The notes under the pieces are model-generated. The model had not been told where the DNA came from. It was given only the letters and a program-made list of their open reading frames with translations, and made no database searches. Shown in pieces: positions 11,013 through 23,014 of a stretch of DNA of 64,000 nt (positions within the stretch are counted from its first letter, which is position 1; each line of letters starts with the position of its first letter). The DNA lies in contig OX327711.1 in NCBI GenBank assembly GCA_946807835.1, positions 14,109,501-14,173,500 of the forward strand. The letters run 5' to 3'. A program made the translations under genes and the position numbers. Source of the stretch: Ailanthus altissimus. Lineage: Eukaryota; Streptophyta; Magnoliopsida; Sapindales; Simaroubaceae.

Positions 11013-13427
11013 TGTTAGAATTTGTGCTTAGATGCCATCCCATTTTATATAAATATATATAATGATAGTATTTATACAATTATCATTTTTAATAAAATCG
11101 TTAATATTATTTATTATTAAATGGTAAGATGCTTGTAATGTTTCAAACATTATATGATCTGAAAGAGTTCAGATCTGGTCTAAATGAATTTAGATCAGTG
11201 CTAAGAGTTAGCAACGCTAATAGTTATAAATACTAAGAGTTAGTGATACTAAGAGTTAGCATGATCATATAGTTAACGAAATCTAAAGAGTTAGAACCTT
11301 ATCTGAAATAGGACAATGACCTGAGAAATATATTAGTAATGACATAACTGTAAGGAGTTGCAGATGGTGTTAGAAAATGTCATTATGTAAGTATGATCTC
11401 AAACACAATGTTTCTAATCTAATTTCATCGATGGGGGTCTATCGGTGGAATCTATTAATATAGATTAGTGTATGTACATATCTGAATGGTCTAGATGATT
11501 AATCTTAGCAAACCTTGAGCTTAGTAGGAAGCTCGTATAGAGATGCAAGTATTCAATGAGGACTGGATATTGAACAGACTCACGAGGACATCCAATAGAC
11601 ATCTCATAAAGCCGTCAATGAAAGGTCTTCCGAGTTGAGTAGTATTTGTGGTCCTTTAATCTGAGCGCCACGGTGGGCTTGTGAGTGATCCACCATGCTT
11701 TGGTTTCACACATGTCAAAAACCTTTCATAGTTTGACTGTTGGGTATGGTCTGATGCTCATGGAGTCCGGTGTGCCTAGAAATAAGATCCGTCAGCTCAT
11801 ATGAGTGGGTTGTATATCCTGATGCTCTGAGTTTGTATTTCAGAATTTCTTGTGACCGCAAGCATAAACCTCAAAAAATACATTCCGAAGGAATAAACAA
11901 TATCACAAAAATGTTTGTGAATATTTTTTAATGAAAAATAAACTGGATACAAGTTCATGGTTGAGCAAATAGAGATTTGACAGTGATGATCTATATCTCT
12001 ACTCTTCAAGGATATAAATAATGGAATGATTATACGAATATGTAATAACCTCAACTTGCATGGTCTAACATGCTGATTTATAATATCCGTAACATGTGTG
12101 TGGGGTATCGGTCACGGACGTATGGAGGAGCTCCATATAACAAATTAGGTGTGGACCTAGAGAGTCTCACAATATGAAGTGTACTCGTTGGGCACTGGGG
12201 TAGCGGATTGGATTGAATAATTCGATCCAATGAATTTAAGCAAAATAGAACAATTGTTTCGGGATCTTTTGGATTGTACATTTGTCAAGACTTAATTGTT
12301 AAGTACATCACTTAATTAATTAACAAGGGTTGTTAATTAATAGGATATTGACAAGTGGCACAATTTGATCCATGATTTATTTTTACTTTTTTATCATTTA
12401 ACTTTGGTAGTAAAAATTACTAAGGTAAAAAGTAATTATTCAAAATTGTTTTGAATAATTAAATATATATTATTATTATATTATTAGATAATATTATAGT
12501 ATATATTGATCATGGCATTGTATTTTAATACAATGAGGGGTCTAGATGTTGACCATTTAATTACCCATTATAATTAAAGTAATTATATTTGTTAGGTAAA
12601 GATTAATTTAGGTGGCTATTATTCTAGTGCTTGATTTAACTAATCTTAAGTGGGAGACCAACAATAAAATTGGTAGAGCATTTTCTTTTGTTTAATCAAA
12701 GTGTTGAATAAACAAAATGAATTTTGGCAAAACAATTGAATTCATTCATTCAATTTTAAAAGGAGAATTCGGCAAGGTGAAGAGAAAAGAGGTAAGAGAA
12801 GAATTTTAGTTTTTTTTTTCATTTTCAAGTGTTGAAAAATGTAGAACTTCTATTCATCTTCTTCTCTTATGGATGGATTATAATGAACAAAAGTAAATAG
12901 AGAAAGAGATTAATAATTATGACAAGAGTTGTTTACTATAATTAAGCTTATAGAAATTGTTTCTAAGAATCATACAAGAGTTGTATGTTAAATATTTATA
13001 ATTAATACAAGAGTTGTATATAAAATATTTACCATCTCCATTTAAGAAACAAACTTGTATTCAAAAGAGTTTGAATACATGTTACTGAAAATTCTAAAAC
13101 TAAGCTATCATTCTAGCTCCTTAATCCCATCAAAAGTTATGGACTAGAATTGTTCAACATATACTTCAAGGTGAGCTCTTCACATGAATTGTTGAAGGAC
13201 TTAAAGAATTTGTAAAGTTACATTCATTAGGTAAGTATTTTACATTATGTAAATAATACAATGTTCATCATAGATAGATTTTGTATAATCATTATACTTG
13301 TTCATATATGTGATATATGTGGTTAATTGCTAAATTTGGTGTATTTGTAGTATGTTTCCGCTGCATATAGTAATTTTTAAAATTACGTATACACTCGTAT
13401 ATTACACACTCAATATCCAACAGATAG
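11008..13427. repeat. Target-site duplication GATAG flanking the 2.4 kb LTR
   Basis: Perfect five-base direct repeats stand directly outside the TG and CA ends, as expected from retroviral-type integration. They are the strongest evidence for the element boundaries. Confidence 0.65.
11013..13422. mobile_element. Solo LTR-like insertion (2.4 kb) with 5-bp target duplication
   Basis: The unit begins TGTTAGAATT and ends ATATCCAACA, so it has the TG...CA ends of an LTR. It is flanked by the identical five bases GATAG at 11008-11012 and 13423-13427. I find no repeat of its two ends inside, no gag or pol coding, and no primer site, so the simplest reading is a solo LTR left by recombination between the two LTRs of a retrotransposon. 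Internal AAGAGTTAG-like repeats occur around 11200-11300. A short non-coding retroelement is the alternative. The family and orientation are not determined. Confidence 0.65.
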
Positions 13428-14100
13428 GATCATATCGCCCTAATTCTATAGCGATAGGATCTGATCGAGCCAGAGATAATTTAATTTTTTTTTTATGAAT
13501 TACTAATTATTTTTATTTTTTAATATATGTACTATAAGGACTGAGCTACTTTTGGTCTGCTTTGGAAAAAAATGGGAGACTTTCAGTAATGGCAAAGAGT
13601 GATATATTAGGTATCAAAGCATTGCTATGACAGTTTCTAATGACGTGACGTGACTTATAATCAACTTCAGAACTTAGTGTGCTATAAAATTAGAGTAAAT
13701 TCTGAGTAATATAATGTCATTATAAAAATATCGGTACCTACAATAGGAATGAGTGCTATATTGTTGGCAATCAAGAGTGATCAAAAAGTGTAGTTTTTAT
13801 TTGGAGTTAATAGAAAAGGTTTTATACCATTATGAGTTAATACGAATCTTAAACTAGTTAATTGTAAATAGATTCCATAAGTTCTTATGGAGAGACAACA
13901 GTAGTCGCATAACCACTTTATGTCTGCAAGCGATAGTAACCATATTAGTAGCACGGCCCTAACATTAGCATCTATAGACTTCTCATCCAACACCTTATGC
14001 GACTATAATATTTCTCAATTTAAATACAACGATGACCTACCTCATGCTCATTATAACAGCCAGATAGATTAGTCCGAGTACGCTTATGATGGTGGTAATA
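13428..14100. other. Probable left arm of the Mutator-like element, non-coding
   Basis: The interval between the solo LTR and the transposase remnant has no coding frame. It is likely the left arm of the Mutator-like element, interrupted by the LTR. I could not identify a terminal inverted repeat. Confidence 0.35.
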
Positions 14101-14149
14101 ATGATAATGACAAAGATGATCATGGAGATGGTTTAAAATAATATAGAAA

Positions 14150-16030
14150 AGAGAGGCGAAATAGACATGTTAGAATATCAGAATAAAGAACCTAGTGATT
14201 TATGTTCTACACCAATAATTGAATATGAAAATGTTGTTCATCCACAACTCATTTTAGTTTATCCCTCTGATACCAACTTTTGACTTGAGTTCTGCAGATA
14301 GGGCATCGTGTTCAAGAATTGGGGAAGTAATGGTTAGGAAGTTGTTTCCTAATAAGAAGCAATATATGATGCTCTTAATATACATGCATTGAATAATAAT
14401 TTGAGCTTCAAGGTGTTTAGGTCTATGAAAAATCAGTTTGAGCTAAATGTGATGATGAAAGGTATAAGTGGCGAGTTCGTGCCGTGTCCACAGATGCTCA
14501 AAAATATTTCATTGTTCGAAGAATTGACAAAGAGAACACATGTGAATTGGACCGATTGTATGATGGTCATCGTCAAGCAAAAAGTCAAATAATTGCTCAA
14601 ATGATTAAGAATAAATTTTGCAGATGTTAATAGACTTTATAGACCAAATGATGTACGGAATGAGTATGGTATGAATTTAATATACATGACCGGTTATCAA
14701 GCTAAAAAGAAAGCGAAGAGGCTGATGATGGGTTCTGCTGAGGACTCATTCAGACTACTTCCGTCTTATTGCTATATGATATAAAATGAGAATTCAAATA
14801 CTATCACTTGTTTGAAGACTAATGATAGTAGACACTTCTTAAACTTTTTTTATGACATTGGGTGCTTGTATTTGAGATTTTCACACATCCATTAGACCAG
14901 TGATTACTGTGAATTGTACATTTTTGAAAGGCCATTATCTTGGTTATATGTTTATAAATGTTTGTAAGGATGGGAATAATCAGATTTATCCAGTTGCTCA
15001 GGGCATTATCGATTCTAAGAACGATTCATTGTATGAGTAGTATATGGAGAAACTAAAGGGTGTGATTGGTGATGGTATTACACTAATATTTGTATCAGAT
15101 CGACATGTAAGCACTGAGAAGGCCATCAGAAAAGTATTTTCAAATGCATACCATAAGGTGTGTATCTTTCGCTTGAAGGGTAATTTGATCACAAAATTCA
15201 AACTTTCTACTAGAAAGAAGAAGACAGATAGATTCTTAGGTCCATACTTTCTCTCTGCAAAAGCACGTCGATTATGTAATTTTCAAATCCAATGAAATAA
15301 TATAAGAACATAAAACCTAAGGTAGTAAAGTATTTGGAGGAGGAGATTGGTTGTGCCAGATGGGCTAAATTAGTTGGTGCATTTCAAAGGTATGATATTA
15401 TGACCATTAATATTATAGAAAATATCAATGCAGTGGTATAATCTACACGTTCCCTGCCCATAATTGTACTAGCTAAATAGGTGTAAAAGTTAACACAAAA
15501 TTGGTGGTATAATAGAAGAAAGTTTGTAAAAAAAAAAAGACCATTGAGTTGACTATATGGGCCACGATAAAGTATGGAAGCACACAGATTAACATATGAG
15601 AATGACAGTCAATCCAGTTGATGACTCGAAGTTTGTTGTGAAGCATGGCATTAGGAACGAGATAGTCAACATGGTAACGAACAAATATAGATGTAAGAAA
15701 TTCAAGTTTCACCAACTACCATGTGTCTATACAATGGTTGTTTGCAATCATACCAGGTTATAATATCTTAATCTTTGTTCGTGATATTACACAGTTGAGA
15801 TTTTGTTGACAACACATGGCGAATTCATAAATCCTGTTGACCATCTATCAAGTTGGATTATTCCAGACGAGGTGCAAAATTTTCAAATACAACCCTTAGT
15901 TGCACGTAGATAGCTGGAAAGGTGCAGAGAAAGACGTATACCGTCATAAAGGGAGGAGCCTTCAAAGAATGTGTGCAATAGGTGCAAGCAACACGGACAC
16001 AACTGACAAACATGTGAAAATCCTAATGTA
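14150..16030 (+). pseudogene. Decayed Mutator-like (MURA/MULE) transposase
   Basis: Conserved blocks appear in order but in shifting frames with stops. First comes a MuDR-type DNA-binding domain (about 14390-14700, with CDDERYKWRVRA and FIVRRIDKENTC). The motif GSAEDSFRLLPSYCYM is at about 14732-14780. The catalytic region is at about 14890-15200, with NNQIYPVAQGIIDSKND and FVSDRH. A degraded zinc-binding C-terminus (LPCVYTMVVC) lies at about 15715-15750. The first catalytic aspartate, normally in a VDGT motif, is Asn here (codon 14912-14914), and a TAG interrupts the frame after DSKNDSLYE. The protein is therefore dead. MULE transposases of this type move DNA by a DDE mechanism in the nucleus. 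Confidence 0.85.
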
Positions 16031-16558
16031 ATTATTGATCGAAGTTGATGTCTCATTCGATTTACATGTTTCTTATTATGTTATCTTTTCTGATATGTAG
16101 TACGTTATTTGAAACTTGTAATGAAAGTTGATGTATCATTTAGTTTATATGTTTATTATTATTTTATCTTTTTATTTTGATGTTAATGTTTGTTATAGTT
16201 ATTTATAAAAAAATTGGCAGTATTTCCTCTATGTTTTGAACATTTTCTAAACCTACAACTTTATAAACATGACAAATTAACAAAAACTATCACCAAAGAA
16301 CACAATATAGTACACATCACAAACAGTTGTGCATTATTGCATCTCATTACACCATTTCCATTTTCTCTTTAAAGAATGGTTCGATCTCTGGCCTAAAGTC
16401 CAAACTACACCCTAACATAAGAAATTCTATAAACTTACAAGTGTATACCCCACAATCACCATTATTAACCATTTATTGAAGGACTCCATCATTAGTCATA
16501 CCACATCATAGGGCGAGAAATCTTGAGCCATATCACTTCTCATCGATATAAACTGAGT

Positions 16559-16704
16559 CATATATAGATATAATGGCATCAACTTAGACAAGCATGCAAC
16601 ATAATCCTCAATTTATTTGTTAGCGTGTCCTCATATATAGATATAACGACATCAACTTAGACAAGCATGTAACATGATCCTCAATTTGTCTGTCAGCATG
16701 TCCT
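16559..16704. repeat. Tandem duplication of 73 bp
   Basis: Two adjacent copies start with CATATATAGATATAA at 16559 and 16632 and differ at about nine positions. They lie in the decayed Ulp1-type gene, and the duplication therefore probably happened after or during its decay. Confidence 0.7.
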
Positions 16705-19390
16705 CTAACGCTGGAGTCGTATATGATAACCTATCACTGTAAGAAATCAATCTCCACTGTACCCAATGCTCATTATAGTAATTGACAGGAATATTTACCA
16801 GATTAAACAAATAAATATACCTAAAGTTAATATTTGTAATAACTTGACATAAAGAGGAGAAATGTATAAAAATGTACACACTTTATCAACATCGACCCAA
16901 AGCCTACAACCATGAAAGTGTTATTTATCCTCAGTGACATATTGTACTAGTTCATGATCCCAATTAATTGATAACAAGTTCAAGGAGTGTTTTGTGTATA
17001 TTGCCAAAAAGGATATCTAAATACAACTAAATCCATTAATATGCGAAGAATTGTGTAACAATGCAATATATGGTGCAGGTAAATAGAAAAACTTACAAAA
17101 AAATTATGAGTTTATTGTGGTACATCGTTGAGGTAACTGTCATGGATATTTACAATAGTGGAGGCGAATTAATCTCAAATACTCGTTGATGTGCTGTCAC
17201 ATTAAAATATAACTCTATATGATATAATGTTCAACTATTAAAAGAATAATTAATAATTTTTGATTGAAAATACTTACAACTTATTCCAAACAGTGCTATC
17301 GGATTGCTTGAAACTATAAAGTGGGTGTATTAATACTAGGCAGATCCACTTGCCTAGTACCATCATCAATCCACTGCATGAATTTCGCATTAAGTGTCGG
17401 GTCAACTGGGTCCATAAGATTCATATAACCTGTCTTCCCACAAACCTGTTGGCCCTTAAGTCTCGCCCTATTCGATTATTTGTGAAGAAGATTCATATAT
17501 GGCATACACTTTGCCCGCACTAGTTTGTATTGTCATTTATGCATGCTCGCCCCTTTATTTCTATCAGGCACCACATGAACATTGCCAATTTGTTGTCCAG
17601 TTTGCTCAACCTCTGGCTAAATGTCAGTCTCCATTTGGCAATTAGGAATATAAACATCTAACTGATAATCACTCGAGGAAACTTGTCCAACATATATCAA
17701 TTATAAGAAAATCAAAGCAACAATTAAATTATAAACCGTAAATTCTTAGATAATTTACTTGATTATCATGTGCACCCATACGTAAAAGAAAATTTTCCAG
17801 CAATTATCTCAGCATTCTAATCCCCTTCATCAACTGTTTATTATCTTTTTGTTGCTGTTGTCGATAAAAAAGTTGCGCCTTTCGCATCTTCTCTATCATC
17901 TATTCTTTATCCTTTCATTGTTGCTCTCGCAAGTTGGCATATCTCTCTCGCACCTCTTTCCTCAACTCGCTAACCTCACCTTATAATACATCAATTCATT
18001 ACCGATAGTAATCATTAGGATATATCGGTGATGCTATGCATTGTTGAAATTACGCCTGAAAAATTTTAAGAATAAATAAATTACAGTGATCTTTATTTAT
18101 AAGTTTGATTCACTTATGTTTATAGAAGTATATTGTACCTATTCTCCAACAAAATAAACTTCTTTATTACGATCACTTAAAAATGCTGTAAGGTTATTAG
18201 GATATATGGACGATGTCGTGTATTGTTAAAATTGGGCCTAATTAAGAAATATACATTAAACATATAAAACACTTAATGTATGTAAATACATATAGATAAA
18301 TTAAACCAAATAATATACCTCATCTCATTGTGCATATGTCTAAAGTTCGTCTTCATGGACAACATCTATATCTCCCATGCTCTTTTGCACCCTTTTTTTC
18401 ATCTTCTAAATTAAGGCATCCACCATAATTACTATGGGTCTCCCTGAATTACATCAACACCTGGATAAAATTTGTCCCCATCTCATGCTCTTTAGGGACC
18501 AATCATCAAATCACATCCAAGTTCTGCAACAAAAAAATTGAATAAGTTACTTACATCTTTTTTGTTGTTGATATTACATTATATTCATATACTTACCAAT
18601 CTTTCATTGAAAAGATTATTCTGCATATTTTTATACGTTATAACCCTAGTACATGTCTACTTCAGCATACGAGGGACCATCAGTGAAGTTTGTTGGGCAT
18701 ATAGTTTCTCAACTAAGGGGATTGCCTCAACAATTCATACATATAAAATAAATTGTCATACCAACAAGTCAACAATATATAAATAAATATTTAATATGAG
18801 AAATAACAAAAACTCCAAAAACTTGAAAAACATAAGAAAAACTTTGCAAATTATATTTTTTCCTCCTTATGTTTTGAATTTTGAGCCAAACCTCTTAAAT
18901 CTCTCTACCTTACATTCAATGCCCGAGTCCACATAAACTTGTGAATGGCCTCCCATGATACATTACTCCACGGATATTTATTGAATTCACCAAATTATCC
19001 ACAATCTATAATACAAATAAATCTAAATAACTTTTCTCTTTCCACCCCAACAACACACGGTGAATAAAATACAAAAATGACAATTTCATCGCATCTTCGT
19101 TATTCATATGCTGAAAATCATATTTCTTATATATGTCATCAAACTCCAGTAATCGGACATTGTATTCATTTGGCAGGTACTTGCTTTGTAAGGGATGACT
19201 TAGTTTCTTTGACAACTACCCCAAGGCAGGATATTCTCCCATTTTCAGTTTAGATATAACTGTAAACTCTTTCTAACTAAATCGTATTCTCTTTTTGTTC
19301 ACCAAAAACTAAAACTCATCATCCTTATCCACAGTTTCGACCTTGTGGAGTAACATATGATGGACCAAAATGTCCGAAAAATTTAATTGT
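16640..19390 (-). pseudogene. Ulp1-like (C48) peptidase / DUF1985 protein of a Mutator-like element, decayed
   Basis: Read on the minus strand, an N-terminal block at about 19330-19010 (KYLPNEYNVRLLEFDDIYKK, then FLYFIHRVLLGWKEK) resembles the DUF1985 domain of plant transposon-borne Ulp1 proteins. A coiled-coil-like, Glu/Gln/Arg-rich stretch follows at about 18000-17770. Next comes a linker (CGKTGYMNLMDPVD, about 17450-17400), then the peptidase segment with IPVNYYNEHWVQWRLISY at about 16800-16730, whose His belongs to the catalytic triad. Several stops and frame changes break it. Ulp1 enzymes process SUMO, and copies captured by Mutator-like elements are known in plants. It lies head-on to the transposase remnant, and its upstream end is cut by the LTR at 19404. 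Confidence 0.75.
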
Positions 19391-19403
19391 TACAAATCCA
19401 AGA

Positions 19404-22122
19404 TGTCACGCCCCAGACCCAACAGATCTGACACACGACATCACTTACATTCATTCAATAATACTTAAACATTCATTTTAATTTCTTTCAGAATTATAGT
19501 AATTGAATTATGACTGGGACGATTAGTAAACCGGAGATACGCAGAGTTTTCTCAGAGATTAACACTCTACTACGTCACCAGTAGCAACTTTGTTACCGGA
19601 AGCACAGAATATATTCATTGCAAATTCTTACTTAAAATCAATCCATTACTACACTTGGTGAAACTTAAACTAAATCCAACCACACACAATAAAATAATAC
19701 ATAAGTATTTATTCACTAGGGACAAATCAAATATCTTATCCCACGTGTCCCCAAATGAAACACTTAGCAACCTAACAACTTAGGGAACCCAAGGAACAGC
19801 AGAAGCCTTGCCAAATCCGCTAAGCACACATGCACCTTATTTACCTGAAATCACCATAAACTATAATGAGTATAAAACTCAATAAGCATACTAATTTTTC
19901 ATATATCAAATACAAATACATATATGTACACAATGCATATGTATGATATGTTGTGATCAATCAAAATCATAATCTTATCAAATCACATATCATGTAAGCG
20001 CTTACACATTCTTTCAAAACACATAATAGGAATACCATCACTCAACTACTACTTAGTAGGACTTACATATCACATATCACATAATGAGCCAAATGTCACT
20101 CGTAGGTGACATACCGTATGAGAGGAATAGTACAAGTGAGGTCTTTAAATCACACATATATAACGCTTATGCCCGAAGGTAAAAGCCAAACCCTCACCCT
20201 GATCATCGGTGATTCCTCTCACATGTACCAATACGCCACCACACGAATGTGATGACTCACACTTCCTTTAGGTACCAATAGGATCCTCTCTACATACGGA
20301 ACACATAACATATACCAATCCTGAAGGAAAGGCCACACATAAAGGCTCCACAAATCACATAAAATGCCTACTAAGTTAACAGTGAGTTCAAGTACCCTCA
20401 AATCACAAAATATTTCTCATGGACATATTACACTTCAAAAGCTTTCTTTGTTAAACGCATCTTATTTTAGAAAGCTCACTTTCAAAAACACATGTATGTC
20501 CATGCTCAATGTCAATGCTCACATTCATAAACATATATTCACATTTCATATCAAAATATACTTTGACATATCATAAACATATTCTTAACCCCATTTACAA
20601 AATCATACAAAACAATTATTTTGTTTATTGTGATTCCAGTAATAAGTCTAGTATACTTACCTCTTAGCACTTACAGCTACAAGGCTTAAATCTCCTTAAC
20701 CTATCAATGGAGATCAATCCTTTAAAGCCTCACAATTCACACAAAATACTTTAAATAGCTTACAAAATTATACACAATGCATTTATCACATCAAATTGGT
20801 CTAAATATTTAGTTTCTCAAAACCTGTCATTCTGACCACTTACACTTAACAAAAATTTCTAATACATCAAATGATGTCCAATTACTCCAAAATCAGAATA
20901 TACCATTCTTGACTCATATATCCTTCTTATATATGAACATTATATCAAATTTCCTACACAATCCATTCCATACACACCATCGAATCCAAACTACAAACCT
21001 GACAGGATCAAGATACTTACTGAACAGTATTCAATCTCCCAATTTTATAAAATCATATACTAACTCAAAAATTATAAAACTATCACATAATTACTCTTAA
21101 CACATATCTCAGCCCATGATAAATATTTCACTTCCAAATCACTGCCAAAAGTATTTTAAAACTATTTTATTCTATAACTTTAAAAATCTGTTAATCAAAT
21201 ATTACAATGAGCTGATACACTTTAGAAATTCATAACACTTCAACCACATTGATCTAAATTCTCAATTCCGAGTATATCATATTAGACATATAAAATTATC
21301 ATATTCCACAAATTCATAATTTTTTAAGATCATTCAGTAGGACAAAAATTATTTTTCACTGTACTATACTGTTTACACAGGAAATTTCCAGAATTTCAGG
21401 GTCATTTTGGTAAATTCACTATAAATTCAATTTTCGAGATTTTCAGTCGATTCAAAGTCTCAGATGATCCTAAACATGTCCAATTCCATATACTCAAAAT
21501 TCAAAACCAGAATCGATTCAAAATAATTAATAAAATTCTTAGATCAAGAGACTATCAATCAGAAATGTTACAATCCATCATGATTTATCAAACTATCTTA
21601 TAAATCATCATCAATTCTCAAACTATCATACGAAATACACATCAAATCCTCAATTATACATATTTCCAGAAATCAAAACTTAAATAAATTAACATAATTA
21701 ACACTAATAAATTAAGAAATAATTGTGATATACCTCTTAAGATCCAAAAATTCCAATTTCTTCTTCTTCTTCTTCTTCTTCTTCTTCTATTTCTCTCTCC
21801 TCTATTTCTCTCTTCTCTCTCTTAAAAGGGGTAGCTCGACCTAAATAAGAGAATTAGGGTTCAAAAGTGTATTTTTATACTAAGAGGCTAATATTTGGTA
21901 TTTACGAATTTACCCCCAAAACTTTCAAAGTATTACAATTTGGTCCCTAAAATAAATCTAAAGTCTTGCAATTAAACCCAATGCTAATAATATGACCTTA
22001 ACCTATACAAACACTACTAATAACAATATATAAATTAAGTATCACCAACATACAAATAAAATACGTATATTTATACATATATAAATACTTATTCTTACCA
22101 GTCGTGGATACTGGTTACTACA
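19404..22122 (+). mobile_element. Solo LTR (2.7 kb), TGTCACGCCCC type, nested in the Mutator-like element
   Basis: The unit begins TGTCACGCCCCAGACCC and ends GGTTACTACA, with perfect CAAGA duplications outside. No gag-pol coding is present and the interior is non-coding, so it is a solo LTR. LTRs starting TGTCACG and more than 2 kb long are typical of Ty3/Gypsy chromoviruses such as the Tekay/Del group; that assignment rests on the ends and the length only. A TTC microsatellite sits near its 3' end. Confidence 0.72.
21758..21788 (+). repeat. TTC trinucleotide microsatellite
   Basis: About ten TTC units form an uninterrupted pyrimidine tract inside the 2.7 kb LTR. A CT-rich stretch continues after it. 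Confidence 0.85.
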
Positions 22123-22127
22123 CAAGA

Positions 22128-23014
22128 AATATCTCATACACATAATTTTTCATATTTTTTTTTATGATCCATCAACTGGTCTCTTATTGAATTAAGAACC
22201 CAAAGTTTGAAATAACATGAAATGGTGGTAAGGAAATAATCTTTAATAGGAACATTCATTAATTAATAAAAGGGAAACATTAATCAATTATCAATTTCAT
22301 AAATTTAGAATTATTACAAATATTTTTAAACAAATATTAATTACATTTATTAGGGACACAATAGTAATAGAATCATTAGGGAGGTTTAGAAAAATTTAGG
22401 GACATTTAGGAAAATCTAGGGAGCCCTTGGAATCTGGCACGATAAGTTCCTATTTAATCTTATCTCACCAACAAAATGGAGTGATAAGATTTTAATAGAA
22501 CTTATTGCGCTGGCTAAATAGCACGATAAGAAATCGCCCTTTTATTGTGCCGGCTTCATCTGGCGTAATAAGTTATGAAGACTTATTGCCTCCGCCCACG
22601 GCGGCCCCAAATGCAACAAACCATTCTCCGCCGCCATGAACCCTTCCCACAACTCCACAAAAATCCTTTCGCCACCGCCAGCACCACCACACATCCATAA
22701 CAACCTAACAAATCATCCCTAAATTCCATCATTGCTGCCACCTCCAAAATCTAACAATAAAATTTTTCACAACACAAAATTACTCATATTATCTCATTTC
22801 TAACAAGTGAAACAACAAAAATCATGCAACAAATAAAACCCACAGCAAACTTTAACATAAAATAAAAAATTTTACAAAAAAATTCATTTTTTCTACTTAC
22901 CTCATTTTTGCCACCGTTGTTAACATCATTATCGTCGTCCAACATTGTCAGTTGCCGTCGCTACTTGCCATTGCCACTTGCCGTCAAAGTTTAAAGGAGA
23001 GAGGTTTTTTAGAT
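22128..23014. other. Continuation of the interrupted Mutator-like element, non-coding
   Basis: No intact frame is visible. The stretch contains GATAAG-type motifs repeated on both strands (22435-22590) and a short GC-richer patch (22590-22700). By position it is the segment of the older element displaced by the LTR insertion. Its right end and terminal repeat could not be fixed. Confidence 0.35.

Larger units (their letters stand above)
19399..22127. repeat. Target-site duplication CAAGA flanking the 2.7 kb LTR
   Basis: Identical five-base repeats CAAGA at 19399-19403 and 22123-22127 directly abut the LTR ends, which fixes the insertion point within the older Mutator-like element. Confidence 0.75.
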
